From Castor canadensis (Eukaryota > Chordata > Mammalia > Rodentia > Castoridae), in contig NC_133390.1 of the NCBI RefSeq assembly GCF_047511655.1, forward strand, positions 160,143,583 through 160,207,582: DNA of 64,000 nt. Reading direction: 5' to 3'. Both the position numbers and the translations under genes were made by a program. Below are positions 54,430-64,000 of this stretch, piece by piece. The notes below the pieces were generated by a model. The model had not been told where the DNA came from, ran no database searches, and was given only the letters and a program-made list of their open reading frames with translations. Within the stretch, counting starts at the first letter, position 1; each line of letters opens with the position of its first letter.

Positions 54430-54660
54430 CAAACAAAGCTTTTTTGCTTTTTTTTTTTTTTTTTTTTTATAAACGAGAAAGTTCTGGATTCAGGTTCTAC
54501 CTATGCCACTTTCAAGGTACATGATGCTGGGCTTACCTCTTGAAACAGTTTCCTCATCAGTAGAGTGACTGCTAAGTGAATTAGATGAGATGACAAGTAA
54601 ATTACTAACTGTAGTGTATAGTACATCACAGGCATTCCATAAGTGGTTCACTGCTGTCCT
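54430..54660 (+). repeat. MIR with upstream T-run
   Basis: Poly(T) at 54449-54468, then GGATTCAGGTTCTACCTATG ... TTTCCTCATCAGTAGAGTGA. Confidence 0.75.
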
Positions 54661-55254
54661 TACATGGTTAGCTTTATAAGGAGTGGTGGAATATGACTGA
54701 GTGAGTAGGGAACAGGATACGTGGGAGTATACGCACTGTGGAGTGGCTCTCCTGTGATGTGTGGTGCACTTTTCCAGGACTGCCTGCCTGTTTTCTGGGA
54801 TTTGGTCCCACACTGTCTGCCAGAGCCAGTTTCTCCTACTCCAAACAAATCCCTTCCCTCCTTTTGGTTGGCACCTTTTTCCTTGCTCTTGGAAAGGACC
54901 AAGGACATTGATGGCTTTGCACATAACTTGTCTCCATCTGTTTGACTCAGCTGTCTGATCTTCAGGCAGAACTGCCCAGGTACTCTTTTTCTGGTGACTT
55001 TCTCTACTTCTTGGTAGTTGTCCTCTGTCCAGACTGACCTCCCACCTGGCTTCTCTTTGTTTCATTTTGTTGTGGCTACCAGTTAGGGTTGGCTAAGGTA
55101 AAGACACTTCCTCAAGCCTCCTTATTTATAGTTTGCCTGAGAATTGACAGTTCTGCTCTGTCTGCTGAGGGTTTGCATTAGCTGGTGTCTGTCCCCTCCT
55201 GCCTCTGGGTTCTCTCAGAGATGAGCACACAATTAGCAGGTACTTAGTTTTAAC

Positions 55255-56430
55255 TGGTGTTTTTTTGTTCTGAGACAGTGTCTTGCTGTGGTTCCTGGGC
55301 TGGCTTCAGACTCACAATCCCCATTTTAGCCTCCCAAGTAGCTGAGATTACAGGCACAAGCCACTGTGCAAGACTAAAAAAATTTTTTGAATGAATGTCA
55401 TTGACCTTTTTTTTTTTTGCTTTTTTGTTCTCATTGACTCTTGAAACAAAGTCTTACGTTATAGTTGGCATGCTGCCTTCTAACTCTGAAAGCGGGTTAT
55501 TTGTTAAGGATTCATTATCTGTTAAATTTCTGACTGCAGCTGGGTACCAGTGGCTCACACCTGTAATCCTAGCTACTTTGGAGGCTGAGATTGGGAGGAT
55601 CAAGGTACAAGATCAACTTGGGCAAATAGTTCCCAAGACCCCATTTCCAAAACACCCACAGCAAAATGGACTGGAGGCATGGCTCAAGTGTAGAGCACCT
55701 GCTTTGCCAATGTGAAGCCCTGAGTTCAAACCCTAGTCTCTCAAAAGTAAAAATTCTGACCACAGTTTTAGGGTATGATTTTCCTTTCTTTCTTTTTTTT
55801 TTTTTTTTTTTTTTTTTGAGGTAGGGAGTGTTCTGGGGATCAAACCCAGGCCCTTGCATATGGTAGACAAGCACTGTCGTTGATTTTTTATTTATTTTAT
55901 TTATTTATTTTTTTTTGAGACAGAGTCTTGCTTTTGTAGCCTGTGCTGGTTTCAAACTCTCCATTCTGCCTGTACCTCCCAAGTGCTATATACGGGCATG
56001 TACCACCATGCCTCAGTACAGCACACTACTTTCTTTGTCTACACATTTGCTGTGGGACTGTCTCCCTTTTTTTTTTCTCTGTGCGTGGCGGTGGGGGGGG
56101 TGTGGTTTGAACTCAGGGCTTCATACTTGCTTGGCAGGTACTTTACCATTTGAGGCATGCCTCCAATCCTTTTTGCTCTAGTTATTTTGGAGATAGGGTC
56201 TCACTTTTTGTCCAACTCAAAACCTTTTTTCCCAGGCTGGTCTGGAACTGAGATCCTGATCTCAGCCTCCCATGTAGCTTGGGATGACAGGCATGTGCCA
56301 CTTTGCCCAGCTGCTGGTTGAGATGGAATCTCTTAAACTTTTTGCCCAGGCTGGCCTCAAACCACGAATCTCCCAGTCTCAGCCTTCCAAGTAGCTAGGG
56401 TTATAGGTGTGAATCACCATCGCCCAGTTG
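55255..56430. repeat. SINE cluster in RAB5IF intron 2
   Basis: B1-like minus (55255-55380), Dimer-II plus (55540-55750), T-run and ID minus (55785-55880), B1-like minus (55893-56020), and a trimer minus (56088-56430) with the GGTTGAGATGGAATCTC linker. Confidence 0.85.
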
Positions 56431-56449
56431 TCTCCCTCACTTTTATAAA

Positions 56450-56760
56450 ATAGATTATGCCCATCCTTGAAGCTCAGTGTGAGCTTTTCCTGACCCTGCC
56501 CCCTAGACCACCTAACATTGGATTAAATGCCTTCATTTCTGTGACTTCTTTCTGCTTGCTATGTAACTTCTGGAGGGCACAGCCCATGTTGGCCCTTTTC
56601 TCTCTGTCATCCTGCTCTTTGATTCCATAGTCTTTCTGCTCAGCTCCTTATCTAGGCTTTAAGAGGGTCATTTTCAGCTCCCATCACATCACTCATCTCC
56701 ATCTAGAGCCACTCAGTCAGCCTGTCCAGAATGAAACTCCTGTCAAGAGAGGCAGCCGGG
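56450..56760 (+). repeat. L2-like remnant
   Basis: AGCTTTTCCTGACCCTGCCC ... CATCACATCACTCATCTCC. Confidence 0.6.
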
Positions 56761-57704
56761 TGTGGCTGGCAGGAGATAGGATGTGGCCACAATGTGTGAA
56801 AGCCAAGAAAAACCTTCTGTGCTTCCTGACTCCCTGCTGGTTACTGGACCCATTGAACTCTCAGGTCCTTAGCTGAAAGCCTTTGGTGCTTCTCACCTCC
56901 TCACTTAGCCACTTGCCCATCCCTCTTTTCAAGCTATATTTGTTGTCATGTGCTAAAACATGAGTGCAGGTGTAAACCAGTCTTCCCCACCCCTGCTCCT
57001 TTCACTCATGAGAAAGCCCATACTCTCACCACTCACAGACTAGACTCCCGATACCTGCATACCTACCCATTGCCTACCTCTCAGATGCTGGCATACACTC
57101 CCAACAGGCACCCTGCACTGCCTGCCACCAGCCCACACTTCAGCCATTGGAAGGAACCATGTGCTCTACCATCAAGCTATCCAATCTGCACTTTCCCAAC
57201 TCTGCCTTTAGAAGGAATGTGGTGTAAGACACATGGTTCCTTACTAGATGAGATGCAGTAACTGGAAAAATCACAAGAAAGTCTTGATAACTTTATAAAA
57301 AGGAAAGGTGAGAGCAGGATGATATGTTTCTGCTCACTGCATTCTAATTCCTGCAGCAGCTAAATAAACACATTGTGGGGGTCTGAGACTTTTCCTGGGG
57401 GGCTTACAAACCACTGGTTTCAAACTCCACTCTTGGTGCTGTCCCCAAGGGCATGGATGTCATGTTCACCTGTGCATTGAGCACAGTAGCAGGTGGTAGA
57501 CGTTCAGAAGTGGTCTCCCCTGGGCAGTTGTACAGGGGCATCGGCTGTTGCTCCCTCATCCAGGCCATGAGGAGGTAGAGAATGTTTGTGTCATAACCAT
57601 CCCTCAGCTGGCGTATGTGGAGCTCTGTGGCCAGTATAGGTCCTATTTGGGATGGCTCAGCAGCCATTCTCTCTTACTTCAAGATGACTTGGAGAACTGT
57701 ATTT

Positions 57705-58040
57705 TTTTTTGTATGGGTGTGGTGTTGGGGATGGAACCCAGAGCCTTGTGCATGCTAGGTAAGCACTCTGCTGCTGAGCTACTCCCCAGCCCCTACTTTA
57801 CAGTTTTTTTTAATTTTGCTTTTGCTGGTTGACTGAAAATAGTTGTTCCCTTGTTAAATTTGGGTGGGTAGCTCTGTCAAGGGCCTCGACATTTTTGTGT
57901 ATCGTATCATCTCATTTGCCTCTCCCACCATAATACTCTTTAGCTTCCCCGTTTTACAGATGAAGTGAGACCTATATTGAGACTTGCACAGGGTCTTGTA
58001 ACAAACAAGTAAAAGTCACACTGAGCCTGTCTTCCTGAGC
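57705..58040 (-). repeat. ID element and MIR
   Basis: ID complement 57705-57796 (GGGATGGAACCCAGAGCCTT); MIR complement 57945-58040 (CCCGTTTTACAGATGAAGTG). Confidence 0.75.
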
Positions 58041-58190
58041 CTGGAGCTGCTTTCTCTCCAGGTCATATACACTGCCTGGTGGGGGAGACCTCATACACAG
58101 TGAGTGCTCTAACAACTGAACAGTGTTGGTGGTAGCTTGAGTCCCTGAAGCTTACGGTTTGTGTTTGGTGCTTGTCCTCCCTCACTCCAG

Positions 58191-58320
58191 ATTCTGCCTG
58201 ATCAATGCAGGAGTCCTGTACCTCTACTTCAGCAACTACCTACAGATCGATGAGGAGGAATATGGCGGCACATGGGAGCTCACCAAAGAAGGGTTTATGA
58301 CATCTTTTGCCTTGTTCATG
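58191..58320 (+). CDS. RAB5IF: RAB5IF exon 3 (residues 73-116)
   Basis: Acceptor CACTCCAG, donor ATG|GTATGT. Encodes FCLINAGVLYLYFSNYLQID, then EEEYGGTWELTKEGFMTSFA and LFM. It completes the second membrane helix, the conserved acidic EYGG loop and starts the third helix. The exon is 1 + 43 codons long, in frame with both neighbours. Reading on into the intron gives an open frame of about 80 codons that I regard as chance. Confidence 0.97.
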
Positions 58321-58564
58321 GTATGTGTAGCTGGGAGTTTTATAGCAGGTTCTGTTCATTTTATGTCATCTCATCTCTCTGGGAGCCCACTAATTGACTT
58401 ACACGATGTGGTTGGAGTGCCATTTTTCAAGAGGCTCCTGTGGTTGAATCCAGGTGCCCAAAAGATGTGCCCTGAGATACTATACAGTCTCCCTGCGATA
58501 TGCAAATCCAGGGGTGATAGGCAAATCAGATGTCTTCTACGTCTGATTCTCAACGTGGCTATTA

Positions 58565-59155
58565 GAAAGTAGGGAACATTATTCATAGTGGCTAAAATGT
58601 ACAGACCATCCAAATGGCCGTCACCTGGTGTGTGGATAAAGTGTGAAGCATACCCACACAGTACATTGTTATTTAGCCATAAGAAGATGTGCTGGTGGCT
58701 CACACCTGCCATCCTAACTATTCCAGAGGCATAGGCCAGGAGGATTGCCATTCAAAGCCAGCCAGAGTAAATACTTTGTCAGATCTTATCTCAAAAATAC
58801 TTCACACAAAAAAGGGTTATGGAGTAGCTTAAGTGGTAGAGAGCCTGCCTAGCAGGCGTGAGGCCCTGAGTTCAAACCCCAATACTACCACCAAAAAAAA
58901 AAGATACAAGTTCTGATGCATAATGCAACATGGATGAATCTTGAAAACATTATGCTAAGTAGAATAATCCAGACACAAAAGACCACATAAATCTATTTAC
59001 ATGAAATAATCCAAAATAGGCTTTTTGAAGTGATATTTTGAGACCAGTTAGTGGCGATGTTTGCACAATTTTTGTGAACATATTAAAAGCCCTAAATTGT
59101 ATACTTTAAAAAAATGTAAACTTTAACAATGTGAAATTACATTTCAAAATTTGGG
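58565..59155 (+). mobile_element. L1 3' remnant split by a dimeric SINE
   Basis: TTATTTAGCCATAAGAAG before and GCAACATGGATGAATCTTGA, AACATTATGCTAAGTAGAAT after the SINE at 58689-58902 are consecutive in sense L1. Confidence 0.75.
58689..58902 (+). repeat. Dimer SINE with full ID-like right half
   Basis: Left half with TTATCTCAAAAATACTTCAC, right half GAGAGCCTGCCTAGCAGGCG. Confidence 0.9.
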
Positions 59156-59159
59156 GGTT

Positions 59160-59372
59160 TTGTTTGTTTTGTTTTGGTGGAACTGGAGTTTGAACTCAGG
59201 CCTCACACTTGCTAAGGAGGTGATCTTATGCATCTCCACCAGCCCTTTTTTGTGATTTTTTGAGATTGGGTCTCACAAACTATTTTCCGAGGCTGCTTTC
59301 TAACTGCTATCCTCCTGATTTCCACCTCCTAAATAGCTAGGATTACAGGTGTGAGACATAGTACCCAGCCTC
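59160..59372 (-). repeat. Dimer SINE
   Basis: Complement, starting TTTTGGTGGAACTGGAGTTT. Confidence 0.9.
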
Positions 59373-59897
59373 AAAGTTAGTTATTAAAAATTATACACAT
59401 ACACCTATGTGTCCAGACCCTAGCCCAAGCCAATCAAATCTCAGCAATGTGGCACAAGGGCATCTTTGTTTTTTGTTTTTTGTTTTTTTTAAAAAAAAAA
59501 AAAAAAAACACAATCCTAGGAGATTGCAGGAGGTTTGAGAACCTCTGCTTGGAAGGGAGCTGGCTAGGCATGCTGGTGCTTTCTTTTCACAACCTAACTC
59601 CTAACAGCAATACAGCTTCATTTCTATTGATTCTATGTCTATACCTCCCCTCCCTGGGGTTTGGGCTGCTGTTTGCTAAGGGGAGGGTGTGGGCAGGGGT
59701 CACTTGGCAAGCATGAGGTGGCAATCCTGGCCTCTGTTAGAGACAGCTTGATTTCATTGAGACAAAGTAGGCCTCCCAGCAGACTATGCACTGGATAGCC
59801 CCTGGGGAGTACTCTGTGTATGTATTATGTCATGTTTGTGCAGTGGAAGGCCTTTGTTGATCCAGGTGACCTATGAACGTTGCTTATCTCCCTCTAG

Positions 59898-59939
59898 GTC
59901 ATTTGGATCATCTTCTACACTGCCATCCACTATGACTAA
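59898..59939 (+). CDS. RAB5IF: RAB5IF exon 4 (residues 117-129 and stop)
   Basis: After CCCTCTAG, encodes VIWIIFYTAIHYD and TAA. This ends the third transmembrane helix; the tail is only a few residues long. The assembled protein is 129 aa (38 + 34 + split Gly + 43 + 13), the family's usual length, with three hydrophobic helices as in EMC6-like proteins. Confidence 0.97.
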   Translation, partial: VIWIIFYTAIHYD

Positions 59940-60435
59940 TGGTGTACGGCTCCCACCTGCTTCCTGTCCAGTCTAAAGGACCTTCTTAGAGCACAGAAAC
60001 ATGATTGTTGAGGCATCCCTGCCACATGGAACCTGGAAGACCTGTGTTTCTTGGACCAAGAATCAATGTGTTGGGCGTCAGTGTTTTCTGCAAGGGTTGT
60101 GACCCGAAACTTTTTAAAGAACCATCTGCCTTTGGGGGAAACATTTCTGGATTTGTCCATCACCAACCATTTCTTCACGGAGACCATCATGTAACAGCCG
60201 TTTGCTGAGTGGCACTCTAATTAATTTGATGCACCTCTGGATCCGGATGAAACAAATTTTCTTCCTCAGTTCTCCATCAGGTGTACAGCTTTTAAACTAT
60301 TGGTGGTATTTCAAGTTTTCTGAAAGCAGTATGGCAGTGTGTGCGTGGTCCATAGCACAGTACAAGCAGCATCTAATAACAGTTTTCATTGTAGAATGTT
60401 TTCAGATACTTGAATAAACAAGTCTTTAACTGAGA
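59940..60435 (+). other. RAB5IF: RAB5IF 3' untranslated region
   Basis: About 0.5 kb of SINE-free sequence from the stop codon to just beyond the poly(A) signal at 60413. Confidence 0.85.
60413..60418 (+). terminator. RAB5IF: RAB5IF poly(A) signal
   Basis: AATAAA in CTTGAATAAACAAG at the end of the SINE-free 3'UTR, followed by GT-containing sequence. Confidence 0.85.
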
Positions 60436-60740
60436 ACCTGTTGATGATACCTGGCAAAGCCGAATTTCCATCCCCTGTTGCCTCAGAACCCAGTAGAAGT
60501 GCCAGGGGGGGTGCCTTCTACCCCCACCCTTTCTCTTTCTACTCCCTGTTTCCTTAGTGGCTTTAGCCAGGCCTTTCTTCTTATGGGCAGCAGGGAAATG
60601 GGGCTCGAGTTGGTATAGACTTTGGCCTTGGCCTTAGCATTGTGGGGGAAGGGCTTACTACCTTTCCAATACCCCTGTCCAGCATGGAGACAAGTGACTA
60701 GCCTACAGTGTATTAGGCTCAAAGGGCGTCATTTTGTATT

Positions 60741-60758
60741 TGGCCACAAGGTGGCAAA
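60741..60758 (+). promoter_or_regulatory. CTCF-like motif between RAB5IF and SLA2
   Basis: TGGCCACAAGGTGGCAAA matches the CTCF core (CCACNAGGTGGCA) and sits in the 0.7 kb gap between the two convergent 3' ends. Confidence 0.5.
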
Positions 60759-61114
60759 AACAGGGTGGTTGGGAGAGCTTGGTCAGGTCTAAATGAATGG
60801 TAAGCCACCAAATGAGGCAGATCTGGGAGCCAAGGCTGTCAAGAGAAGGGACTTGGGGACATTTGAGGACCTAGACTGCCAGCGGCCCTCCTTGCTCTGG
60901 GGTTCAAGTGCTGTGGTACGCCGTCAGCCACTCTGTCTTCACCCTCTGAATTGCACTGGTGTTCTGAGTGATACTTATGAATTTTCTGACGATGATTTTT
61001 TTCCTCCTTGATGCTAGTAGTGGTTTCTACCCTGTAGTAGGGTGATGAGCAGCTGGGATGCATGCTGAGCTCAGCAGGCCGAGCCTGAAGCTAGTGCTGG
61101 AAGTCTAACTCAGG

Positions 61115-61328
61115 AATGAACAGGGTCAGACCCCAGATATAGTTTATTCACTTGGGATCCCTGATCTTACTTTTAGTTGCCCTCACTTGGACTAGAGGTT
61201 GTAGGCAGGGAGGAGGTAAGTGACTTCTTAGCGCCAAAAAAGGAATTTGTAGAGGTTCCAAGTAGAACCCTGAACGCATCTGTATCTCGGCCCTCCCTCC
61301 CTGGGAGTACAGCTTTGCCTCTGGGTGC
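61115..61328 (-). other. SLA2: SLA2 3' untranslated region
   Basis: Short minus-strand 3'UTR of about 200 bases (about 280 from the ancestral stop position) ending after the poly(A) signal at 61148-61143. Longer 3'UTRs reaching toward RAB5IF are possible. Confidence 0.65.
61143..61148 (-). terminator. SLA2: SLA2 poly(A) signal
   Basis: TTTATT on the plus strand is AATAAA on the minus strand, about 180 bases beyond the extended stop. The gene ends about 0.7 kb from the convergent RAB5IF end. Confidence 0.7.
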
Positions 61329-61518
61329 TCAGTCAGGTGGAGCTGAGTTGGGGTTCAAGGTGTCACAGCCTTGGTTCCCCTTTCGTCCTCTGCCTTTGGC
61401 CTTGGCATCGTTTAAGGAGACGTCCTCAGTCAGACTGATGTAGGAGCTGAGGGACTCCCGGAGCCCCTCGCTGAGAAGAGATGCCTCTCCTGTGGCAGGT
61501 TCTTCCAGAAACACGGAG
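61329..61518 (-). CDS. SLA2: SLA2 last exon, with extended C terminus
   Basis: Read on the minus strand, a CCACAG acceptor opens with SSVFLEEPATGEASLLSEGL then RESLSSYISLTEDVSLNDA, the C-terminal tail of SLA2 (SLAP-2). In the family this tail binds the CBL ubiquitin ligase, helping to down-regulate T- and B-cell receptors. As I recall them, human and mouse SLA2 end at ...DDA followed by a stop. Here the next codon (61403-61401) is AAG, and the frame runs 24 more codons, KAKGRGRKGNQGCDTLNPNS plus APPD, to TGA at 61331-61329. The added tail is basic and then polar, with no domain I recognise. Everything upstream is in frame and well spliced, so this is a stop-loss in an otherwise intact gene, or a single-base sequence error. 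Confidence 0.9.
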
Positions 61519-61858
61519 CTGTGGACAGGAGATGCTTGGTGAGGGAGCCCCTCCTCCCTGTGCTCCTTGTGCACTGCACTCCTGCTGATAAACTCAGGCT
61601 CCCCATTCCCTGTCAGATTAAACCCCATCTTGACCTCTCTACTCAGGATTCTGTGCCCCACACCTCAACCTTCCTCTCACCCTGGCTGCGTTGGAGTCCG
61701 TGCCTGACAAATCCCCTGCACTCAACATTGCCACAGAGCCTGGGCCGAGCTCCAGGGACTGTCAGAGCTTTTGGTTCCCAGGTGTCCCTGAGCACGACAG
61801 GCCCATTCTGGGTCACAGGTTTTCAGGCAGGTCCTTCAACTCCTTTCAGTCCCCTCAC
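61519..61858 (-). other. SLA2: SLA2 last intron
   Basis: A 340-base intron; 61600-61760 resembles an L2-type remnant (weak). No other feature. Confidence 0.8.
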
Positions 61859-61991
61859 CTGTCCAGTTGATTCCAATTGAGCGCTGTCATCTGCACAGTC
61901 ACAGGTGGGGGTATATCCTTGCCAGGGAGTGGGCCAGCCCTCTGTAGGGCACAAGGCTCCTTGAGGAGGCAACAGATACCATCTGCCAACT
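61859..61991 (-). CDS. SLA2: SLA2 penultimate exon (end of SH2 and start of tail)
   Basis: On the minus strand, after CTTCCTCAG, encodes ELADGICCLLKEPCALQRAG then PLPGKDIPPPVTVQMTALNW and NQLD, closely matching SLA2. It ends the SH2 domain and begins the linker to the CBL-binding tail. Donor AG|GTGAGG at 61858. Phases (2 bases + 43 codons + 2 bases) fit both neighbours: the Glu is split with the upstream exon and the Ser with the last exon. Confidence 0.95.
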
Positions 61992-62658
61992 CTGAGGAAG
62001 ATACACAGAACCTTATCATTGCTGACACCTGCCCTGCTTCTTCCCAGCCTCTCCACCCTGGCAGCTTTCAACACTTGGCAGGTAGATGTATGGTCATCAA
62101 AGGGTAGTAGGACATGAGTCCCAAGCTGTAGGTCTCACATAGGCTGAGAGGCAGTAAAGGTCATTTGGGGAGACTTAGCTCATGGTATGACTTTGGGGAA
62201 GGTGATAGACTTCTTTGAGTTCTGGTTTCTGACTAGGAAAGTATTCTGGGGAGAAGAGGAAACTGGAACATTCAGTCTCTACCTGGAGCCCTGTCAAGAG
62301 TCTACTGCATGGAACAGCCCTGCAGAAACCCCTGGTCACATTTCCCTTCTGTCCCTGACCTCGTGCCTTGACTACGGGACAGGTGCCAGCTCAGCCAAAT
62401 CCCTGTGCAGAGAACTCTGCCAGCTGCTGGGGGCTTTGCTTCAGAACTATGGTGCTGGGTGAAGTGCTGGCTGAGTTCACAGGTGGTCTATAGCTTCTGT
62501 CAGCATGGGACAAGGACAGGACACAAGGACTGCAGGAAGAAGGATAGAGGAGAGGCTCCTTTTCTGTCTGGATATTCTCCAGGTCAAGTGTCTAAGCACA
62601 ACTGTTTACACTCCTGATCCCTCGTCCAGTCTATTATGCAGGCACAAAGAGGTCATAC
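61992..62658 (-). other. SLA2: SLA2 intron between SH2 exons
   Basis: A 667-base single-copy intron without recognised repeats. Confidence 0.8.
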
Positions 62659-62808
62659 CTGAGTAATGGTCCACCAGGGCCTGGAGTGAGGGGAAGGTGA
62701 GGCACGGTGAGATGTACAGCCAGCCATTGTCAAGGCGGTGGATCCTGTAGTGTCTGATCCGATCCCATGATGTGGGGCGGCTGAGTCGGACTGACAGTGA
62801 GTAACAGC
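62659..62808 (-). CDS. SLA2: SLA2 SH2-domain exon
   Basis: On the minus strand, after CTCTCCTCAG, encodes CYSLSVRLSRPTSWDRIRHY then RIHRLDNGWLYISPCLTFPS and LQALVDHYSE. This is the central and C-terminal part of the SH2 domain, which binds phosphotyrosines on receptors, ZAP-70/SYK and VAV in this family. The phosphotyrosine-binding FLIRES arginine lies in the preceding exon, outside the window. Donor CTCAG|GTATGA at 62658. The exon is 150 bases, phase-compatible with both neighbours. Confidence 0.95.
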
Positions 62809-63296
62809 CTGAGGAGAGAGCAGTCCAAAGGTGGTTCTGAGGCTCTGCTGGGACTCAGCCCCACCCTGGTTGGAGGAAGGAAGAAATAAGCAATGGCCAC
62901 AGCCCAGGCTTCAGGGAGACAAAGATGCTTTTGTGGTCATAAACGGCAGACTCTGAATAGATAAGGTCTTGTTAGGGCGAGAGATCATCACGCAGCCTCA
63001 GGTCAGGTAGGCACAGGGCAAACGAGCTTTAAATGTTGGCTCTTAGTATAAAGAAGGTGGCAGAAGCGTTAGAATGAAAATGTGCCAAGTAGATGTCAAC
63101 AGAGATAGACAAACAGGAGCTCCTACCCTGCTGGTGGGAGGAGAAACTGTACCAGGTACTTTGGGAAAGTTTAGCTCATATAACCCAGTGAGGGATGGTA
63201 CATACCTTAAAACCCAGCATGCCTTGACATAAGTGAGTAAGAATATTCACAGCACCATTGTTTGCAAATGGCCCATGGGTGCTCAGTGGTAGAATA

Positions 63297-63375
63297 AGGA
63301 GCTGGGGTGGAGCACAATGGTGGAGTGCACACCTAGCATGCATGAGGCCCTGGGTTCTATCCCCAGCAGCAGGTA
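63297..63375 (+). repeat. Classical ID element
   Basis: GCTGGGGTGGAGCACAATGG ... CCTGGGTTCTATCCCCAGCA. Confidence 0.9.
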
Positions 63376-63669
63376 GATTATAGAATGGAACACTGTAGCA
63401 GCAAACGATAACCGCTCTACACATAAGCATAAATTAAAGTAACAGGCAGAAGCAAGTTACACAGCATGTGTTCAGCATGATTAAATTTCAGAGCCCGCCA
63501 AGACTGCAGTGTGCTGCACAGGGGTGTTGTACAGCAAAGCTGTGGAGAAAAGCAATGGAGAGAGAGGAACAGTCAAGTGTGCAAGGGGCTTCGGAGGAAT
63601 GGCTATGGAACAGTGTCAAGCTGGCCAGAGTACATGGATGTTAGCTTAATACTAGCTTTTTTTGTCACC

Positions 63670-63990
63670 CCCCTCCCCACCGACAGTATTGGAGTTTGAA
63701 CTCGGCCTCATGCTTGCCCTTTTTTTAAAAAGAAAAATGTGCCAGGGATTGAACCAGGGCTCGGCACATGCTCCATCACTGAGCTATGTCCACAATCATT
63801 AGTTTCTTAAGCAAATGGGAAGAAGGTGCTGAGTGGAGTAATGGAAACCCACCATCACTGCCATCTCACGCCCTTGGCTATCTAGCTTTTCCATTCCAGT
63901 GTCCATGCTCTGTGAGATGGTAACAGTTATCCCCTCTACAGATGAGAAAACTGCAGCACAGAAGGCCTAAGGAAGAGGCAGTGACCCTGT
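63670..63990 (-). repeat. ID fragments and MIR end
   Basis: ID-like piece 63680-63718, ID piece 63738-63798, MIR complement 63890-63990 (CTACAGATGAGAAAACTGCA). Confidence 0.65.
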
Positions 63991-64000
63991 TACTTAATCT

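Larger units (their letters stand above)
52298..58190 (+). other. RAB5IF: RAB5IF intron 2
   Basis: A 5.9 kb phase-2 intron. It contains a CT-rich tract (52345-52465), a B1-like SINE, the tRNA-Lys half insertion (52584), a Tigger-like element (about 53395-53990), MIR (54480), an array of SINEs (55255-56430), L2 (56450-56760) and a minus-strand ID (57705). Stretches 52640-53390, 54000-54420, 54660-55250 and 56760-57700 show nothing I recognise. Confidence 0.85.
58321..59897 (+). other. RAB5IF: RAB5IF intron 3
   Basis: Phase-0 intron of 1.6 kb with a sense L1 3' remnant (58565-59155) split by a dimeric SINE, a minus-strand dimeric SINE (59160-59372), and a T-run/A-run at 59468-59508. The last ~380 bases are single copy. 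Confidence 0.85.
62809..64000 (-). other. SLA2: SLA2 intron, continuing past the window
   Basis: No further SLA2 exon (the FLIRES or SH3 exons) is visible up to the window end. It holds an ID element (63297-63375), two short minus-strand ID fragments (63670-63795) and a minus-strand MIR-like end (63890-63990). Confidence 0.7.

Noticed and set aside
54490-55065. 191-codon minus-strand frame in RAB5IF intron 2
   Set aside because: Overlaps MIR sequence and shows no recognisable protein or exon signals.
57404-57667. 87-codon minus-strand frame in RAB5IF intron 2
   Set aside because: Looks protein-like in composition but I recognise no family and see no supporting splice sites; left as unannotated intron.

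Overview
This is mammalian nuclear DNA with introns, CpG-island promoters and dense interspersed repeats. Three genes are recognisable from their exons: TGIF2 (+), RAB5IF/C20orf24 (+) and the 3' part of SLA2 (-). That order matches human 20q11.23 (MYL9 - TGIF2 - RAB5IF - SLA2 - NDRG3). The repeats point to a rodent: classical ID elements plus very abundant SINEs that join a 7SL/B1-like left half to an ID-like (tRNA-derived) right half. From memory these SINEs look most like those of beaver-type (castorimorph) rodents; the species is an inference, not a proof.

Layout. 1-27.6 kb: intergenic with no supported gene; L1, an ERVL-MaLR relic, Tigger, MIR/L2 and many SINEs. 27.5-29.4 kb: CpG island and 5' end of TGIF2. 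31.65-31.84 kb: TGIF2 coding exon with the ATG. 31.84-40.69 kb: intron. 40.69-41.21 kb: last coding exon, then a ~2.1 kb 3'UTR to a poly(A) signal at 43305. 43.3-50.0 kb: repeat-rich spacer. 50.07-50.9 kb: second CpG island and RAB5IF exon 1; further RAB5IF exons at 52.2, 58.2 and 59.9 kb, poly(A) signal at 60413. 61.1-62.8 kb: three 3' SLA2 exons on the minus strand, convergent with RAB5IF. The first SLA2 exons lie beyond 64 kb.

Proteins. TGIF2 is complete (64 + 173 = 237 aa), a TALE homeodomain repressor of TGF-beta/SMAD transcription. RAB5IF is complete (129 aa), a small three-helix ER membrane protein. SLA2 is partial (SH2 second half and C-terminal tail), an adaptor that dampens antigen-receptor signalling. 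They are neighbours by synteny, not a pathway, although TGIF2-RAB5IF readthrough transcripts are known in human and the exon phases here would allow an in-frame one.

SINE terms used below. Dimer-I: B1-like left half ending around CCTATCTCAAAAAACCC, and a shortened tRNA-like right half (GGCTCAAGGTGTAGGCCC). Dimer-II: left half ending CCCCATCTCCAAAATAACC and a full ID-like right half (CTGCTTTGCAAGTGTGAAGC). Trimer: two B1-like units plus an ID-like unit. ID-like: the right half alone. ID: the classical rodent element. B1-like: left half alone. Repeat borders are read by eye and are good to roughly 5-20 bases.

No new enzyme system, operon or defence locus is visible. The most unusual items are a 5' tRNA-Lys half inserted with a target-site duplication in RAB5IF intron 2, loss of the usual SLA2 stop codon giving a 24-residue extension, an older three-unit SINE family, and a 374 bp insertion splitting a SINE.
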